Positions 9,068 to 17,961 of a DNA stretch of 64,000 bases are shown piece after piece (the first letter of the stretch is position 1; every line of letters starts with the position of its first letter). The notes below the pieces were generated by a model. It searched no databases. It was given only the letters and a program-made list of their open reading frames with translations, and was not told the origin of the DNA. The stretch comes from Flavobacteriaceae bacterium. GTDB lineage: Bacteria > Bacteroidota > Bacteroidia > Flavobacteriales > Flavobacteriaceae. The translations under genes were made by a program, and so were the position numbers. The DNA lies in the NCBI GenBank assembly GCA_013003555.1, contig JABDIV010000069.1, positions 62,001-126,000 on the forward strand. Reading direction: 5' to 3'.

Positions 9068-10291
9068 CTAAAGATTGTCGATATTGATATAAGCTGTTCT
9101 AATTTGAGTGGTTTCATCACTATTGGTCCATGTGATGAACAGTTTATCCTTGTGAACCGCTATTCTCGGGAATCCACTGGATCGCTCTATTGAAGTAACT
9201 TCAACAGTGTGAATGTCTCCGAATTCGCCATTTTGCGATAAGGTTTGTAATTTGATATGTGCGTCTCCATCGAGCTTATCCATCCAACATACAACAACCC
9301 GTTCATCACTAATCCAGCTGATATCAACACGCCCAAGCGGATTGATTTGATCTGGCCGGTAAGGTTCCTCAAAGACCTGTTCTGAATTATTATAGAAACT
9401 CACTTTAACTTCGGGTCGGTCATTGTTCAGGGCAAACCAGCTAATGGCTACTTTTTTATTCCGGGATGCGATGGCAGGCCCATTGACAGGGCAACCAAAA
9501 ATCTTCCAGTCATCATTATATACAGTCTGTGGGTTCGACCAGCTTCCGTTTAAATACCTGCTGAAATAAATATCCCTGATTTCCGAATCTGACCGGTTTC
9601 TATAAACCACAATTGGGCCTTCTGAAGTCATAGCCATATCGGTTTGACAACAATCACAGACGCGTTCGTCTATCAGAAATTCTCTTAATAAATTACCGTT
9701 GGTGTCAATTATAGCTGATCTCAAGCTCATTTGTTCCATAATGCTTGAATCGGCCTTCGCATAGGCATACTGGCGACCGTCGAGCCAGGTTGCCATCAAG
9801 GTAGAATCAGATAACCGAAGTTTACTCACAAAACCATGTTCGGTTTCCGTATCGTCGTTATGAGGTTTAAAGGACGGCATCCAGCTTTTTCCGTCATCAT
9901 TGCTAATAGTGAGTTTAACATCGTATGCATAGGTGTCAGGACCGCTTTTTTCCAAAAAGTGGGCAACAAGATTACCATCGTTCATTGCGCTTAACGATGG
10001 AAAATCGGCCCAATTTACAAACCATTCTGAACCGGTTGCAATTGTTTTGGCATCGAGCCATCGGCCGGACTTGAATTCAGAAAATAATAGGCTATGCTCA
10101 TCCCGGCTTATTGGTTCTATCCAACTTAACAAAAGCCTTTCATTTGGTGTTACATACAAACTGGGTTCTGCCGAACCAATTTTTGCCGGTGTATCGATAA
10201 AAAAGAAACCACCACTAGTTGTATCAACGCAATTAAATAACAGACAAATTGACCCAAGAGCGATAAGAATCCTCAATCGATACAATACCAT
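9068..10291 (-). CDS. Sialidase/BNR-repeat-like lipoprotein with cysteine cluster
   Basis: The 407-residue protein has a lipoprotein signal with Cys at LLFNC and then a beta-propeller-like series of strands with Asp-box-like turns (SNDDGKSW, for example). It lacks an obvious full sialidase arginine triad, so sialidase activity should not be assumed. A striking cysteine group, VCDCCQT, is followed about 65 residues later by FGCPVNGP. Similar proteins are common in Bacteroidota and are annotated as exo-alpha-sialidase. Its ATG overlaps the stop of the S10 peptidase gene by one base (TGATG), so the two are translationally coupled. Confidence 0.75.
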   Translation of the reverse strand: MVLYRLRILIALGSICLLFNCVDTTSGGFFFIDTPAKIGSAEPSLYVTPNERLLLSWIEPISRDEHSLLFSEFKSGRWLDAKTIATGSEWFVNWADFPSLSAMNDGNLVAHFLEKSGPDTYAYDVKLTISNDDGKSWMPSFKPHNDDTETEHGFVSKLRLSDSTLMATWLDGRQYAYAKADSSIMEQMSLRSAIIDTNGNLLREFLIDERVCDCCQTDMAMTSEGPIVVYRNRSDSEIRDIYFSRYLNGSWSNPQTVYNDDWKIFGCPVNGPAIASRNKKVAISWFALNNDRPEVKVSFYNNSEQVFEEPYRPDQINPLGRVDISWISDERVVVCWMDKLDGDAHIKLQTLSQNGEFGDIHTVEVTSIERSSGFPRIAVHKDKLFITWTNSDETTQIRTAYINIDNL

Positions 10292-11778
10292 CAGTATTTC
10301 GCTGCTTTTCCTTTTGAGGATGATTTTTTAATAAATTCTCTTAAATCGTCATTCGCTTTAATGAGATCTTCATAACGTAAATACATCATATGGCCACTGC
10401 GATAACCCTTAAAAGTAAATCGATCTTTCATCTTACCGCTTGGATCGACCTGCCACATGGTATACTTGGCATTAAAATAGGTTGTAGCCCCGTCATAATA
10501 ACCCGATTGTGTCAAAACATGTAAGTACGGGTTTTGGGCCATTGCCTGACGAAGGTCATCACGTACCGAATCATTGTCATTATTCCATGGGCGAACGGGT
10601 CCGAACATATTATACTTGATGTCGGTTTTAAAATTTAGTTTTTCCCTTATATAGTAGTTGATCCCTGGGGTGAAAGAATGCAGCCAGGAGGTCAGTTCGG
10701 CACTGTAATCCGGTCCCGTCCCGGCTTCAATACGATCGATACCCAGATAACGTGAATCAAGACGACCAATGGTTTGGCCCGTTTTATCACGCAGAAGATC
10801 TTTCCAGAAAAAGCGCGTCGGTACATCGAGGTTATGCTGAAGGATTACCTTCTCACTCAAGCCGCTGTAATACGACATTTTTTTCGCAATCTCAGACCTC
10901 TCAGCATTACTGATAAATCCGCCTTTGGCAATGGCTGGAATGAGTTTATTGATAGTAAAGTCTTCCGACTCCGGGAGAACGTCCAGCAGATCTTTCTGCT
11001 GAAGTTCAGCAGGCAAGGCTTTGTGATGCCAGGCAGCTGCTGTATAATAGGGTAGGTTTAAGGCCGACGAAACCGGTCCTCCAACACGTATAACCTTGTA
11101 ATCGGCAGGAGAAACAAGGATAACCCCATTTAAATACATCCACTGACTGTTCTGCAGTTCGAGCGATAATCCCATGACTCGTGTTCCACCATAACTTTCG
11201 CCAATAATATATTTAGGAGATTCCCATCGATTTTTGCGACTTACGAACGTATTAATCCATTCTGCCAGGTATTTGATATCTTCATTGATTCCAAAAAATT
11301 GCTCACGATCTGGCATCTTTCCTTCCTCATCCGGGATCATCCTGGAATATCCTGTATTAACCGGATTCACAAAAACGATATCCGCCACGTCGATAATCGA
11401 ATAGGGATTGCTTTTTACACCATAGGGTTGCACAGGGTAGCCTTCATCATCAATCTTCAAAATCTGCGGTCCCGTGTACGCGATATGCATCCAAACTGAG
11501 GCGGATCCCGGACCACCGTTAAATGATATGATCAATGGCCGACTGGCCCGATCCTTTATATTATTCCGCTCATAATAAGTGTAAAATAATGTAGCTATTG
11601 GTTTGCCCATATTATCCCAAACAGGCTGTGTTCCTGTTGTTGCCGTATAAGAAAAACTTTGGCCTTTCACAGTTGTCGAATGAGTTGTAACGACCATGGT
11701 ATCGATTGGGATTTCACGATTTTGCCCAAACGAGCTAATACATAAGCTCAGAATAAAAGCTAGAATAAAATTTTTCAT
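10291..11778 (-). CDS. S10-family serine carboxypeptidase
   Basis: A 495-residue exported protein with a Sec signal peptide (residues 1-18, ending SFGQ). It carries the S10 hallmarks: NGGPGSASVWMH for the oxyanion hole, the nucleophile motif GESYGG, and the late catalytic Asp and His in GYYDGAT and YRSGHMMY. Eukaryotic S10 enzymes trim C-terminal residues at acid pH; bacterial members are less studied. The expected location is the periplasm or outside. It is the first gene of a pair with the sialidase-like lipoprotein. A peptidase paired with a surface lipoprotein suggests joint use of extracellular material. Confidence 0.88.
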   Translation of the reverse strand: MKNFILAFILSLCISSFGQNREIPIDTMVVTTHSTTVKGQSFSYTATTGTQPVWDNMGKPIATLFYTYYERNNIKDRASRPLIISFNGGPGSASVWMHIAYTGPQILKIDDEGYPVQPYGVKSNPYSIIDVADIVFVNPVNTGYSRMIPDEEGKMPDREQFFGINEDIKYLAEWINTFVSRKNRWESPKYIIGESYGGTRVMGLSLELQNSQWMYLNGVILVSPADYKVIRVGGPVSSALNLPYYTAAAWHHKALPAELQQKDLLDVLPESEDFTINKLIPAIAKGGFISNAERSEIAKKMSYYSGLSEKVILQHNLDVPTRFFWKDLLRDKTGQTIGRLDSRYLGIDRIEAGTGPDYSAELTSWLHSFTPGINYYIREKLNFKTDIKYNMFGPVRPWNNDNDSVRDDLRQAMAQNPYLHVLTQSGYYDGATTYFNAKYTMWQVDPSGKMKDRFTFKGYRSGHMMYLRYEDLIKANDDLREFIKKSSSKGKAAKY

Positions 11779-11838
11779 GTGATATTTAATTTCGCGGTTA
11801 GATCGTTAAAGGTAATTAATTTAAACAGTTACATGTTG

Positions 11839-12564
11839 TTAAAAATCTTCGAACACCCCTAGTCCGAATAGCGCGAAATCATATTTTACGGGATCATCCG
11901 GATCGATAGCTCGTAATGCCATATCTAATTCTATGACCGCCTTGGCGTCGTTCTGTTTTCGTTCTAAAAGGCCGAGTGATCGTGCAACTTTTCCGGTATG
12001 CACGTCCAGGGGGCAAGACAGTTGGGAGGGACTTAATGATTTCCATATCCCAAAATCAACACCCGCGTTATCCGACCGAACCATCCAGCGCAGGAACATA
12101 TTAATTCGTTTGGCCGCCGAATTTTTCAATGGATCGCTAATATGTTTCCTACTTCTTTTGGCATGAGGAATTTCAAAAAAATGCTGCTTCATTTTATGAA
12201 TGGCATACTGCAAAGACTGCGGTTCGGCATATTTTGTAAACAAGGCCTCCAATCCGCTATGGTTATTGTAAATATGTTTGAGACTCAATACAAATTGTCG
12301 AAGATCAATGTCATTAAAGGTTCGATGTTTAAAGCCTTTTAAATTATCAAGATCTTGTTCGGTATGGTTCATGACAAAATCATAAGGGGAAAATTCCATA
12401 CGATGCATCATTTTGAAGGCATTGTTTATTATGCTTTTTCTATTGCCCCAGGAAATGGTTGCACTTAAAAATGCTGAAATTTCAATGTCCTCTTTTAACT
12501 CAAAAGAATGCGGTACCTGGATGGGATCGCTGTCAAGGAAGGCAACGGTATTGTAATATTCCAC
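11839..12564 (-). CDS. TIGR02757 (DUF2400) family protein
   Basis: The protein belongs to the TIGR02757 family, recognised by DSDPIQVPHSF, the SATISWGNRKSIINNA stretch and the SCPLDVHTGKVARSLGLL segment, which resembles a helix-hairpin DNA-glycosylase-type core. Its role is not known. The track start is a GTG at 12564, but the in-frame sequence upstream reads NKNELKAFLDAKV, exactly what family members have at their N-terminus. No ATG, GTG or TTG is available in that extension before a TAA at 12640-12642; the only start-like codon is ATT at 12616-12618. The true start is therefore uncertain. It lies downstream of lolD on the same strand. Confidence 0.85.
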   Translation of the reverse strand: MEYYNTVAFLDSDPIQVPHSFELKEDIEISAFLSATISWGNRKSIINNAFKMMHRMEFSPYDFVMNHTEQDLDNLKGFKHRTFNDIDLRQFVLSLKHIYNNHSGLEALFTKYAEPQSLQYAIHKMKQHFFEIPHAKRSRKHISDPLKNSAAKRINMFLRWMVRSDNAGVDFGIWKSLSPSQLSCPLDVHTGKVARSLGLLERKQNDAKAVIELDMALRAIDPDDPVKYDFALFGLGVFEDF

Positions 12565-12642
12565 CTTAGCATCGAGGAATGCTTTAAGCTCGTTTTTATT
12601 TAATTGATCTGAATTAATAAAATGAGGATATTTAAATAATTA

Positions 12643-13314
12643 CTATTCGATTATTTTTCCATCAACCATCACAAGTTTTCTATCAGCCATATCGGCCAGT
12701 TCTTCATTATGTGTGACTATTATGAAGGTTTGTCCGAATTCATCTCTAAGTTCAAAAAACAGATTATGCAGATTTTCGGCCGACTCAGTATCCAGGTTCC
12801 CTGAAGGTTCATCGGCAAAAATGATTTTAGGTTTATTGATCAATGCACGGGCAACGGCCACACGCTGTTGCTCGCCACCGGAGAGTTCATTTGGTTTGTG
12901 ATTATACCGGTGTGATAATCCGAGAAAATCGAGTAATTCACGGGCACGATCCTCTGCCTTTGATTTGGTAACACCTTTTATCAGTGCCGGTAGAATGACA
13001 TTTTCCAAAGCTGTAAATTCAGGTAATAGTTGATGAAACTGAAAAATAAAACCAAGGGATTCATTTCGAAAACGCGCCAAATCTTTATCCGATAGTACGA
13101 TCACATTGTGATCGTTGATCATCAATTCAGGGTTTTCTTTAACATTGGGCTCATCTAATGTTCCAAGTATCTGTAGCAATGTTGTTTTTCCCGCTCCTGA
13201 AGGCCCGACAATCGATACGATTTCTCCAGCTTTTATTTCGAGGTCAACACCTTTAAGCACATGCAGGTCATCAAAGTATTTGTGGATATTTTTTGCGTGT
13301 ATCATTAAGCCCAA
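12643..13314 (-). CDS. lolD: ABC transporter ATP-binding protein, LolD type
   Basis: A 223-residue ABC ATPase with Walker A GPSGAGKT at 37-44, Q-loop [16 protein letters not shown], signature [10 protein letters not shown], Walker B IIFADEP and the switch histidine in VTHNEE. The insertion and [11 protein letters not shown] wording are those of LolD, which powers release of outer-membrane lipoproteins from the inner membrane. The permease partners are not in the window, which is common in Bacteroidota. A second ATG (MIHAKN) at 13305 is an equally good start. Given the many lipoproteins in this window, the assignment is biologically consistent. A MacB-type ATPase is the alternative. Confidence 0.85.
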   Translation of the reverse strand: MGLMIHAKNIHKYFDDLHVLKGVDLEIKAGEIVSIVGPSGAGKTTLLQILGTLDEPNVKENPELMINDHNVIVLSDKDLARFRNESLGFIFQFHQLLPEFTALENVILPALIKGVTKSKAEDRARELLDFLGLSHRYNHKPNELSGGEQQRVAVARALINKPKIIFADEPSGNLDTESAENLHNLFFELRDEFGQTFIIVTHNEELADMADRKLVMVDGKIIE

Positions 13315-13358
13315 AAACTTGGCTTGAAAATACTACATAATTATTGTATGAGCAACGA

Positions 13359-15803
13359 TTAAATGCTAGATTTCCGTTTGAAGATCCCCTTCAGGTTATT
13401 GTAGTCGAGAAAATAGACAAGCCGCAAGGAGAAGGTATGCTCTATTGGCTGTTCAAACAGATTATTCAAACTGCTGGCATAACTCTCATCTGCAGCGGTA
13501 TTCGAATTGAACAACTGGTTTCTGTATAAGGCAATCAATTGACTGCCTGGTGCAAATTGCCAAGAATATCGAAGGTCAAGATTCCATGTCATGAAATTTA
13601 TATCCGGATCAAATCCTATGTTGTCGGTAGTGTATCCTGCCTGCTGGTCGAGTCGTCCGTTTTCCTGTAACGCAAACATGTCGTAATCATAGGCTACAGT
13701 GGTCCAATAATTTCTGAAGGTAAGAGTTAAGGCGTGAAGAGGATTAAAATTATAACTGCCGGAAATTCTGTTGGTAACACTGGTTTGATCTCGCTCCCCG
13801 AAAATGATATCTGCATCATTGTTGGTAACAAAACCTCGGTTGCCTTTATTATTCCGATAGGATAGATCGTAATTAATTCGGAATTTATCATTAAACCGAA
13901 CGGTTGGTTCAATTCCCAACCAATAATTAAAAAGATCGCGTCCATCTTCAAATAAGGTTCCGAAACCGGCGTTACCTTCGATCGAAAAGACCTTGTTGTT
14001 ATTGGTTTCGAACCAGACGTTGCCGTTCAACCAATTCTCGTAAACAAAAAACCTGTTGTTTTCTGTATCACGCGGTTCAAAATAATCATATTGCTTACCG
14101 ATCTGTGTGTTCAAATTGCCGCCAAACCAATGCAGTTTTTTTGTCTGACCGTTGATACTTACCCCTAAATTGTTTCCGGTATACGTGCCCGGATCGAATA
14201 ATTGGTTATAATTTCCAAAAACATAAACACTGAAATTATTGAGCTTTTCAGTAGGCTCGAAAATGCGGTAGGATGCATTGACGAAAAAGTTGCTAAAATT
14301 ATTCCGGAACTGAAGTCCGAGATCATTTATATCGTAGGAACGGTCGGCCATTGAATACCCAATACGGCCTCTATATTTACCAAAGATCTTTCCGGCCGAG
14401 ATCCGCGCACTATAACCCACCTCATCGTCACCGGTTAAATTTAGGCGACTCATTTTAGCCTCACCATTGACGTTATATTTATTTGATTTCGTGGAAATAT
14501 CATAAAGCAGGCCGGTGACATTCGCATCTCTGAATTCACCGCTTCTAACAACATTGGTATTGACCAGGCTTATGGATGAATTCCTGTTAAATTGCTGGTC
14601 GATCACCAGGATATTGTAATTCGCGAAAGGTTCAACAACCACTTTTCTTATATCACCTGTAGCGGTATTTTCGATAACGGCATCGGTTTTTTCCGTAATA
14701 GCGTTAAAGAATCCAATACCTAATCCTTTTTTAGTGCGGCCTGATACCTTTAAAGCATTCAGGGTTTTGACTTCCGAAGGAAAGTCCTTAAGAATCTCAT
14801 CTTCAGATAATTCCACAGAACCCGTCGGCGCATTTCCGACGCGTCTTGAAAAGAATAGATTGCCTTTATTGAACAGATCAACCCCTTCCTTAAAGAATTG
14901 TCGTTGTTCGGAAAACGTCTGTTCAAAGGGACCAAGATTTAACGTTACATTATCAAATCCGGCCTGACTGAAATCTGGAATAAGGGTTGCATCTAAGGTG
15001 AAATTTTCCGTAATCCCGTATTTGACATCGAGCCCTATTCTGTAATCACCTTCCGAGTCACCGTCATAGGTTTTCTGGAGAGAGGAGACAAATGGATAAA
15101 AACTCAGGCGGGTCGGTGGTTCTATGTTTCGAATTCCCGTAAGTTCGCCATGGTATATTCCAATATTCCCCTGGGTTCGATCTATGGGATTCCAGGAGTA
15201 TTGCGAGTTGTCTAGACGGAAGCGCCGGTGAAACTGAATGCCCCACGTCTGAACCTTTTCATTAGAAAAACGCAAGGCGGCATAAGGAATTTTCATTTCG
15301 ATTACCCATCCGTCTTCGACGATTTTCACCTGGCTGTCCCAAACGGCATTCCATCCAAAATCCTCTCCGTTATCCGGGCTTGCGACGGCATCGGCCTGGG
15401 TTCCCGAACTAAAGACAAAGAATTCTGTATCATTTTGGGCATCGTTATTGGGATTAAGCACAACACCGAAGAAATCGGAATTTCCGAAATTATCCCTTGT
15501 TGTAAATTGCCTTTGAATCTTCTCAGGATCATCTTTCAGAAACGCTCCAATATAAATCGCATCATCGTCATAGGTCATTTTAACGGTTGTGCGTTGTTCG
15601 GCACTCAGTGTTACTCCCATTTCTGGTCGAAATTGAATAAAATCAGTGGCTGATTCTGCCATTTCCCAAGCCTGATCATCAAGTATTCCATCGATTTTGG
15701 GTGCATCAGAAGTCTTATTGATGTTGAGTGATTTTTTCCCCTGGGCATTCGCTGAAAGAATGCAAAATACCAAAAGGAATAACACGCGATAAAGGTGTTG
15801 CAT
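13359..15803 (-). CDS. DUF5916 protein with N-terminal CBM9-like domain
   Basis: The 814-residue protein has a Sec signal (to about residue 20). A CBM9-like domain follows, recognised by KIDGILDDQAWEMA, YDDDAIYIGAFLKD and GIQFHRRFR. The remainder is a DUF5916 region of alternating strands with many aromatic residues (for example GPFEQTFSEQRQFFKEG and SLRLVYFLDYN at the end). The C-terminal aromatic pattern suggests an outer-membrane beta barrel. Function is unknown; carbohydrate binding is inferred only from the CBM9-like fold. It stands alone, with a -7 box match about 70 bases upstream. Confidence 0.85.
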   Translation of the reverse strand: MQHLYRVLFLLVFCILSANAQGKKSLNINKTSDAPKIDGILDDQAWEMAESATDFIQFRPEMGVTLSAEQRTTVKMTYDDDAIYIGAFLKDDPEKIQRQFTTRDNFGNSDFFGVVLNPNNDAQNDTEFFVFSSGTQADAVASPDNGEDFGWNAVWDSQVKIVEDGWVIEMKIPYAALRFSNEKVQTWGIQFHRRFRLDNSQYSWNPIDRTQGNIGIYHGELTGIRNIEPPTRLSFYPFVSSLQKTYDGDSEGDYRIGLDVKYGITENFTLDATLIPDFSQAGFDNVTLNLGPFEQTFSEQRQFFKEGVDLFNKGNLFFSRRVGNAPTGSVELSEDEILKDFPSEVKTLNALKVSGRTKKGLGIGFFNAITEKTDAVIENTATGDIRKVVVEPFANYNILVIDQQFNRNSSISLVNTNVVRSGEFRDANVTGLLYDISTKSNKYNVNGEAKMSRLNLTGDDEVGYSARISAGKIFGKYRGRIGYSMADRSYDINDLGLQFRNNFSNFFVNASYRIFEPTEKLNNFSVYVFGNYNQLFDPGTYTGNNLGVSINGQTKKLHWFGGNLNTQIGKQYDYFEPRDTENNRFFVYENWLNGNVWFETNNNKVFSIEGNAGFGTLFEDGRDLFNYWLGIEPTVRFNDKFRINYDLSYRNNKGNRGFVTNNDADIIFGERDQTSVTNRISGSYNFNPLHALTLTFRNYWTTVAYDYDMFALQENGRLDQQAGYTTDNIGFDPDINFMTWNLDLRYSWQFAPGSQLIALYRNQLFNSNTAADESYASSLNNLFEQPIEHTFSLRLVYFLDYNNLKGIFKRKSSI

Positions 15804-15872
15804 TTCGAGATTGATTGAATTAGGTGGTTGTTGTAATGACTATTTTTTTCAAATGATGTTACACTACAATTA

Positions 15873-15880
15873 CAAAATTA
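15873..15880 (-). promoter_or_regulatory. Candidate -7 box (TAATTTTG) for the DUF5916 gene
   Basis: An exact TAnnTTTG match on the minus strand, with a TTG (plus-strand CAA at 15904-15906) 23 bases further upstream, slightly longer than the usual spacing. The leader would be about 60 bases. Confidence 0.35.
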
Positions 15881-16010
15881 GGCTTATTAAAATGCTGTTT
15901 TCACAAGTAAACGTTAAATGCCTGCCATTCGTGTTAATATTTTGATAAGTTCATGAAGGCATTCCGACTGAAATAATTTATTTACATTTAGGTTTTAAAG
16001 CACGAAGTAT

Positions 16011-16604
16011 ATGTCAAAACAATTTGATGAAGGAAGTTTTAACCTCGATCCCGCGATAATGGAAAAATATAAGGACATTATCACCTATATTGGTGAGGAT
16101 GCGAGTAGGGAAGGATTGGTTAAGACACCCGAAAGAGCGGCAAAAGCGATGAAATTCCTCACACAGGGTTATGGAAAAGATGCCTCACAAATTCTTAAGA
16201 GCGCCATGTTCAAAGAAAGCTATGACGAAATGGTCATCGTGAAGGACATCGAGATCTATTCATTGTGTGAGCATCATATCTTACCTTTTTTTGGGAAAGC
16301 ACACATAGCATATATACCTGATGGATATATCGTCGGTTTGAGTAAATTGCCAAGAATTGTAGATGTTTTTGCGAGACGACTTCAGGTACAGGAACGACTA
16401 ACAGAACAGATTCTGGATTGTATCAATTTGACACTAAAACCTAAGGGAGTTGCTGTGGTTATTGAGGCCGCTCATATGTGTATGATGATGCGCGGTGTTC
16501 AAAAACAGAACTCGGTTACTACAACCTCAGGATTCAAGGGAGCCTTTGAAAATATTGAAACTCGCACTGAATTTTTGAAACTTATAAGTGAAAAATTGTC
16601 ATAG
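16011..16604 (+). CDS. folE: GTP cyclohydrolase I
   Basis: This 197-residue enzyme converts GTP to dihydroneopterin triphosphate, the first step of folate and pterin synthesis, in the cytoplasm. Zinc ligands are visible: Cys86 and His89 in the CEHH motif and Cys157 in AAHMCM. Other landmarks are [40 protein letters not shown] and the C-terminal [14 protein letters not shown]. Length is normal for the family. A near match to the -7 box (TACATTTA) lies upstream. A small membrane-protein gene follows after 44 bases and may share the transcript. Confidence 0.97.
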   Translation: MSKQFDEGSFNLDPAIMEKYKDIITYIGEDASREGLVKTPERAAKAMKFLTQGYGKDASQILKSAMFKESYDEMVIVKDIEIYSLCEHHILPFFGKAHIAYIPDGYIVGLSKLPRIVDVFARRLQVQERLTEQILDCINLTLKPKGVAVVIEAAHMCMMMRGVQKQNSVTTTSGFKGAFENIETRTEFLKLISEKLS

Positions 16605-16648
16605 AACGTGATTGGTATATTTATTGCTATTGAACGGGTAAACGATTT

Positions 16649-16939
16649 ATGAATTTCGACAATACAGGCAAAAACACGAAACTGGCATTGAGTTTAATTT
16701 TTGATGCTCTCGGTTATGTTTCATTCATCTTCCCCCCATTTGATTTTGTTTGGGCACCTACCGCAGGTTATTTAATGACTAAACTTTACAAAGGTAAAGC
16801 CGGAAAAATCGCAGGGATTGTAACCTTCATCGAAGAGGCTCTGCCATTTTTTGATATCATTCCTACCTTCACCATTATGTGGTTTTACACCTTTGTTTTC
16901 AAAAGAGCAGAAGATCAACAAATTATTGAAATAGACTGA
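16649..16939 (+). CDS. Small membrane protein of unknown function
   Basis: I do not recognise this 96-residue protein by function. It has hydrophobic segments at about 12-30 and 55-85, with the intervening SFIFPPFDFVWAPTAGYLMTKLYKG, which resembles small flavobacterial inner-membrane proteins of about this size. It follows folE by 44 bases. Its TGA stop is directly adjacent to the stop of the convergent gene at 16940, leaving no room for a terminator hairpin. Confidence 0.7.
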   Translation: MNFDNTGKNTKLALSLIFDALGYVSFIFPPFDFVWAPTAGYLMTKLYKGKAGKIAGIVTFIEEALPFFDIIPTFTIMWFYTFVFKRAEDQQIIEID

Positions 16940-17374
16940 TTAGCTTTGTTTGGCGAGGCTTTTAAATTCGTCCCTTACCAATTTCTGATGTTTTGGTTTT
17001 ACACCAACAAATTCAAATGCTTCTCGTTTAGACTCAACCACATTAAAACCGACCGGAACACTACCCATTAGCATGGAAAACAGGCTAGATAATACCTGCT
17101 GCTTTGGTTCCCTAGAGATAAATGCATGTTGTCTTTTACCTAGTACTCCCGATGCTTGTTTAATGTGATCGGCCACGGCTGCCAACTCTTGATTTGTAAT
17201 ATTAAAATCACAATTCCCAAAATCTGTAACGGCATTGAATTCCGGATTGTAATTTTCGGATGCTGTCATTTTTACCAAGTGATTTTTTAACAGCTGAACA
17301 TCGATAGTTCCACGATAATAAACAAGGGTTATTTTAAAGTCTGGAAGGACCTTAAATATTATTTGGCCGGCCAT
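16940..17374 (-). CDS. Small paralogous cytoplasmic protein (STAS-like fold possible), copy A
   Basis: The 144-residue protein is clearly related to its neighbour at 17462: both have an N-terminal strand pair, NPEFN..TDF around residues 48-58, and a late PVGFNVVESKREAFEFVGV block. The alternating strand/helix plan and length recall SpoIIAA/STAS-like domains, but I see no conserved phosphorylatable serine motif that would prove this. It has no signal or membrane segment. The pair are separate by 87 bases and on the same strand, which points to a local duplication. Function is unknown. Confidence 0.7.
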   Translation of the reverse strand: MAGQIIFKVLPDFKITLVYYRGTIDVQLLKNHLVKMTASENYNPEFNAVTDFGNCDFNITNQELAAVADHIKQASGVLGKRQHAFISREPKQQVLSSLFSMLMGSVPVGFNVVESKREAFEFVGVKPKHQKLVRDEFKSLAKQS

Positions 17375-17461
17375 TTTGTGTTTGGTTTAGAGGGATAAAT
17401 CGAAATTACTTCTTCTAAAGTAAATAAAAGGAATGATCAAAGCAAATTTGAATAATCCAAT

Positions 17462-17893
17462 TTAACTCGATTGCAATTCAGTAAACACTTTGTTTATAAC
17501 CGAAAAGTACATGGGATCAATTCCAGTAAAACCTAACGCTTCGCGAATGGAAGTAACGACATTAAATTTTACCGGTAGTTCTCGAGTTTGCATCGAAAAG
17601 ATGCTAAGTTTTGCCAATTCTTGAGGCGAGTTAACAACATAGACCTCCCGTCTATTACCACTGTATTCAGGATGTGAAACAAAAAATTTGGACAGATCTT
17701 CTATTTCGGACCTGTTGAATGGAATTTCGCCAGACGTAAAATCATAGATCATGTTGACTTCTGGATTAAAATCAGGATCCGCACAAATTTGGTCTAAAAA
17801 ACGCTTTGGCATTTCGATACTTAATATTCCCTCTACACGGATCAAGGTAATAGGAATATCAACGAGGATGCGGTATCGTATTTGGTTGGACAT
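17462..17893 (-). CDS. Small paralogous cytoplasmic protein (STAS-like fold possible), copy B
   Basis: The 143-residue upstream partner of the gene at 16940. Shared positions include FNPEVN..YDF near residue 46-52 and LPVKFNVVTSIREALGFTGI near 104-123. The two have diverged widely outside these blocks, so the duplication is old. The predicted fold is mixed alpha/beta without export signals. Tandem copies of this type suggest a hetero-oligomer or two-state regulators, but that is inference. Confidence 0.7.
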   Translation of the reverse strand: MSNQIRYRILVDIPITLIRVEGILSIEMPKRFLDQICADPDFNPEVNMIYDFTSGEIPFNRSEIEDLSKFFVSHPEYSGNRREVYVVNSPQELAKLSIFSMQTRELPVKFNVVTSIREALGFTGIDPMYFSVINKVFTELQSS

Positions 17894-17961
17894 AGCAATT
17901 AATAAAGGGATATTGTATTTCTCCTTCTAAGTTAAGAAAAAATTCAATCCCTTATTTTGAA

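Noticed and set aside
9068-10291. True sialidase function
   Set aside because: The BNR-like turns are present but the RIP motif and arginine triad of sialidases are not evident, so the name is kept as 'like'.
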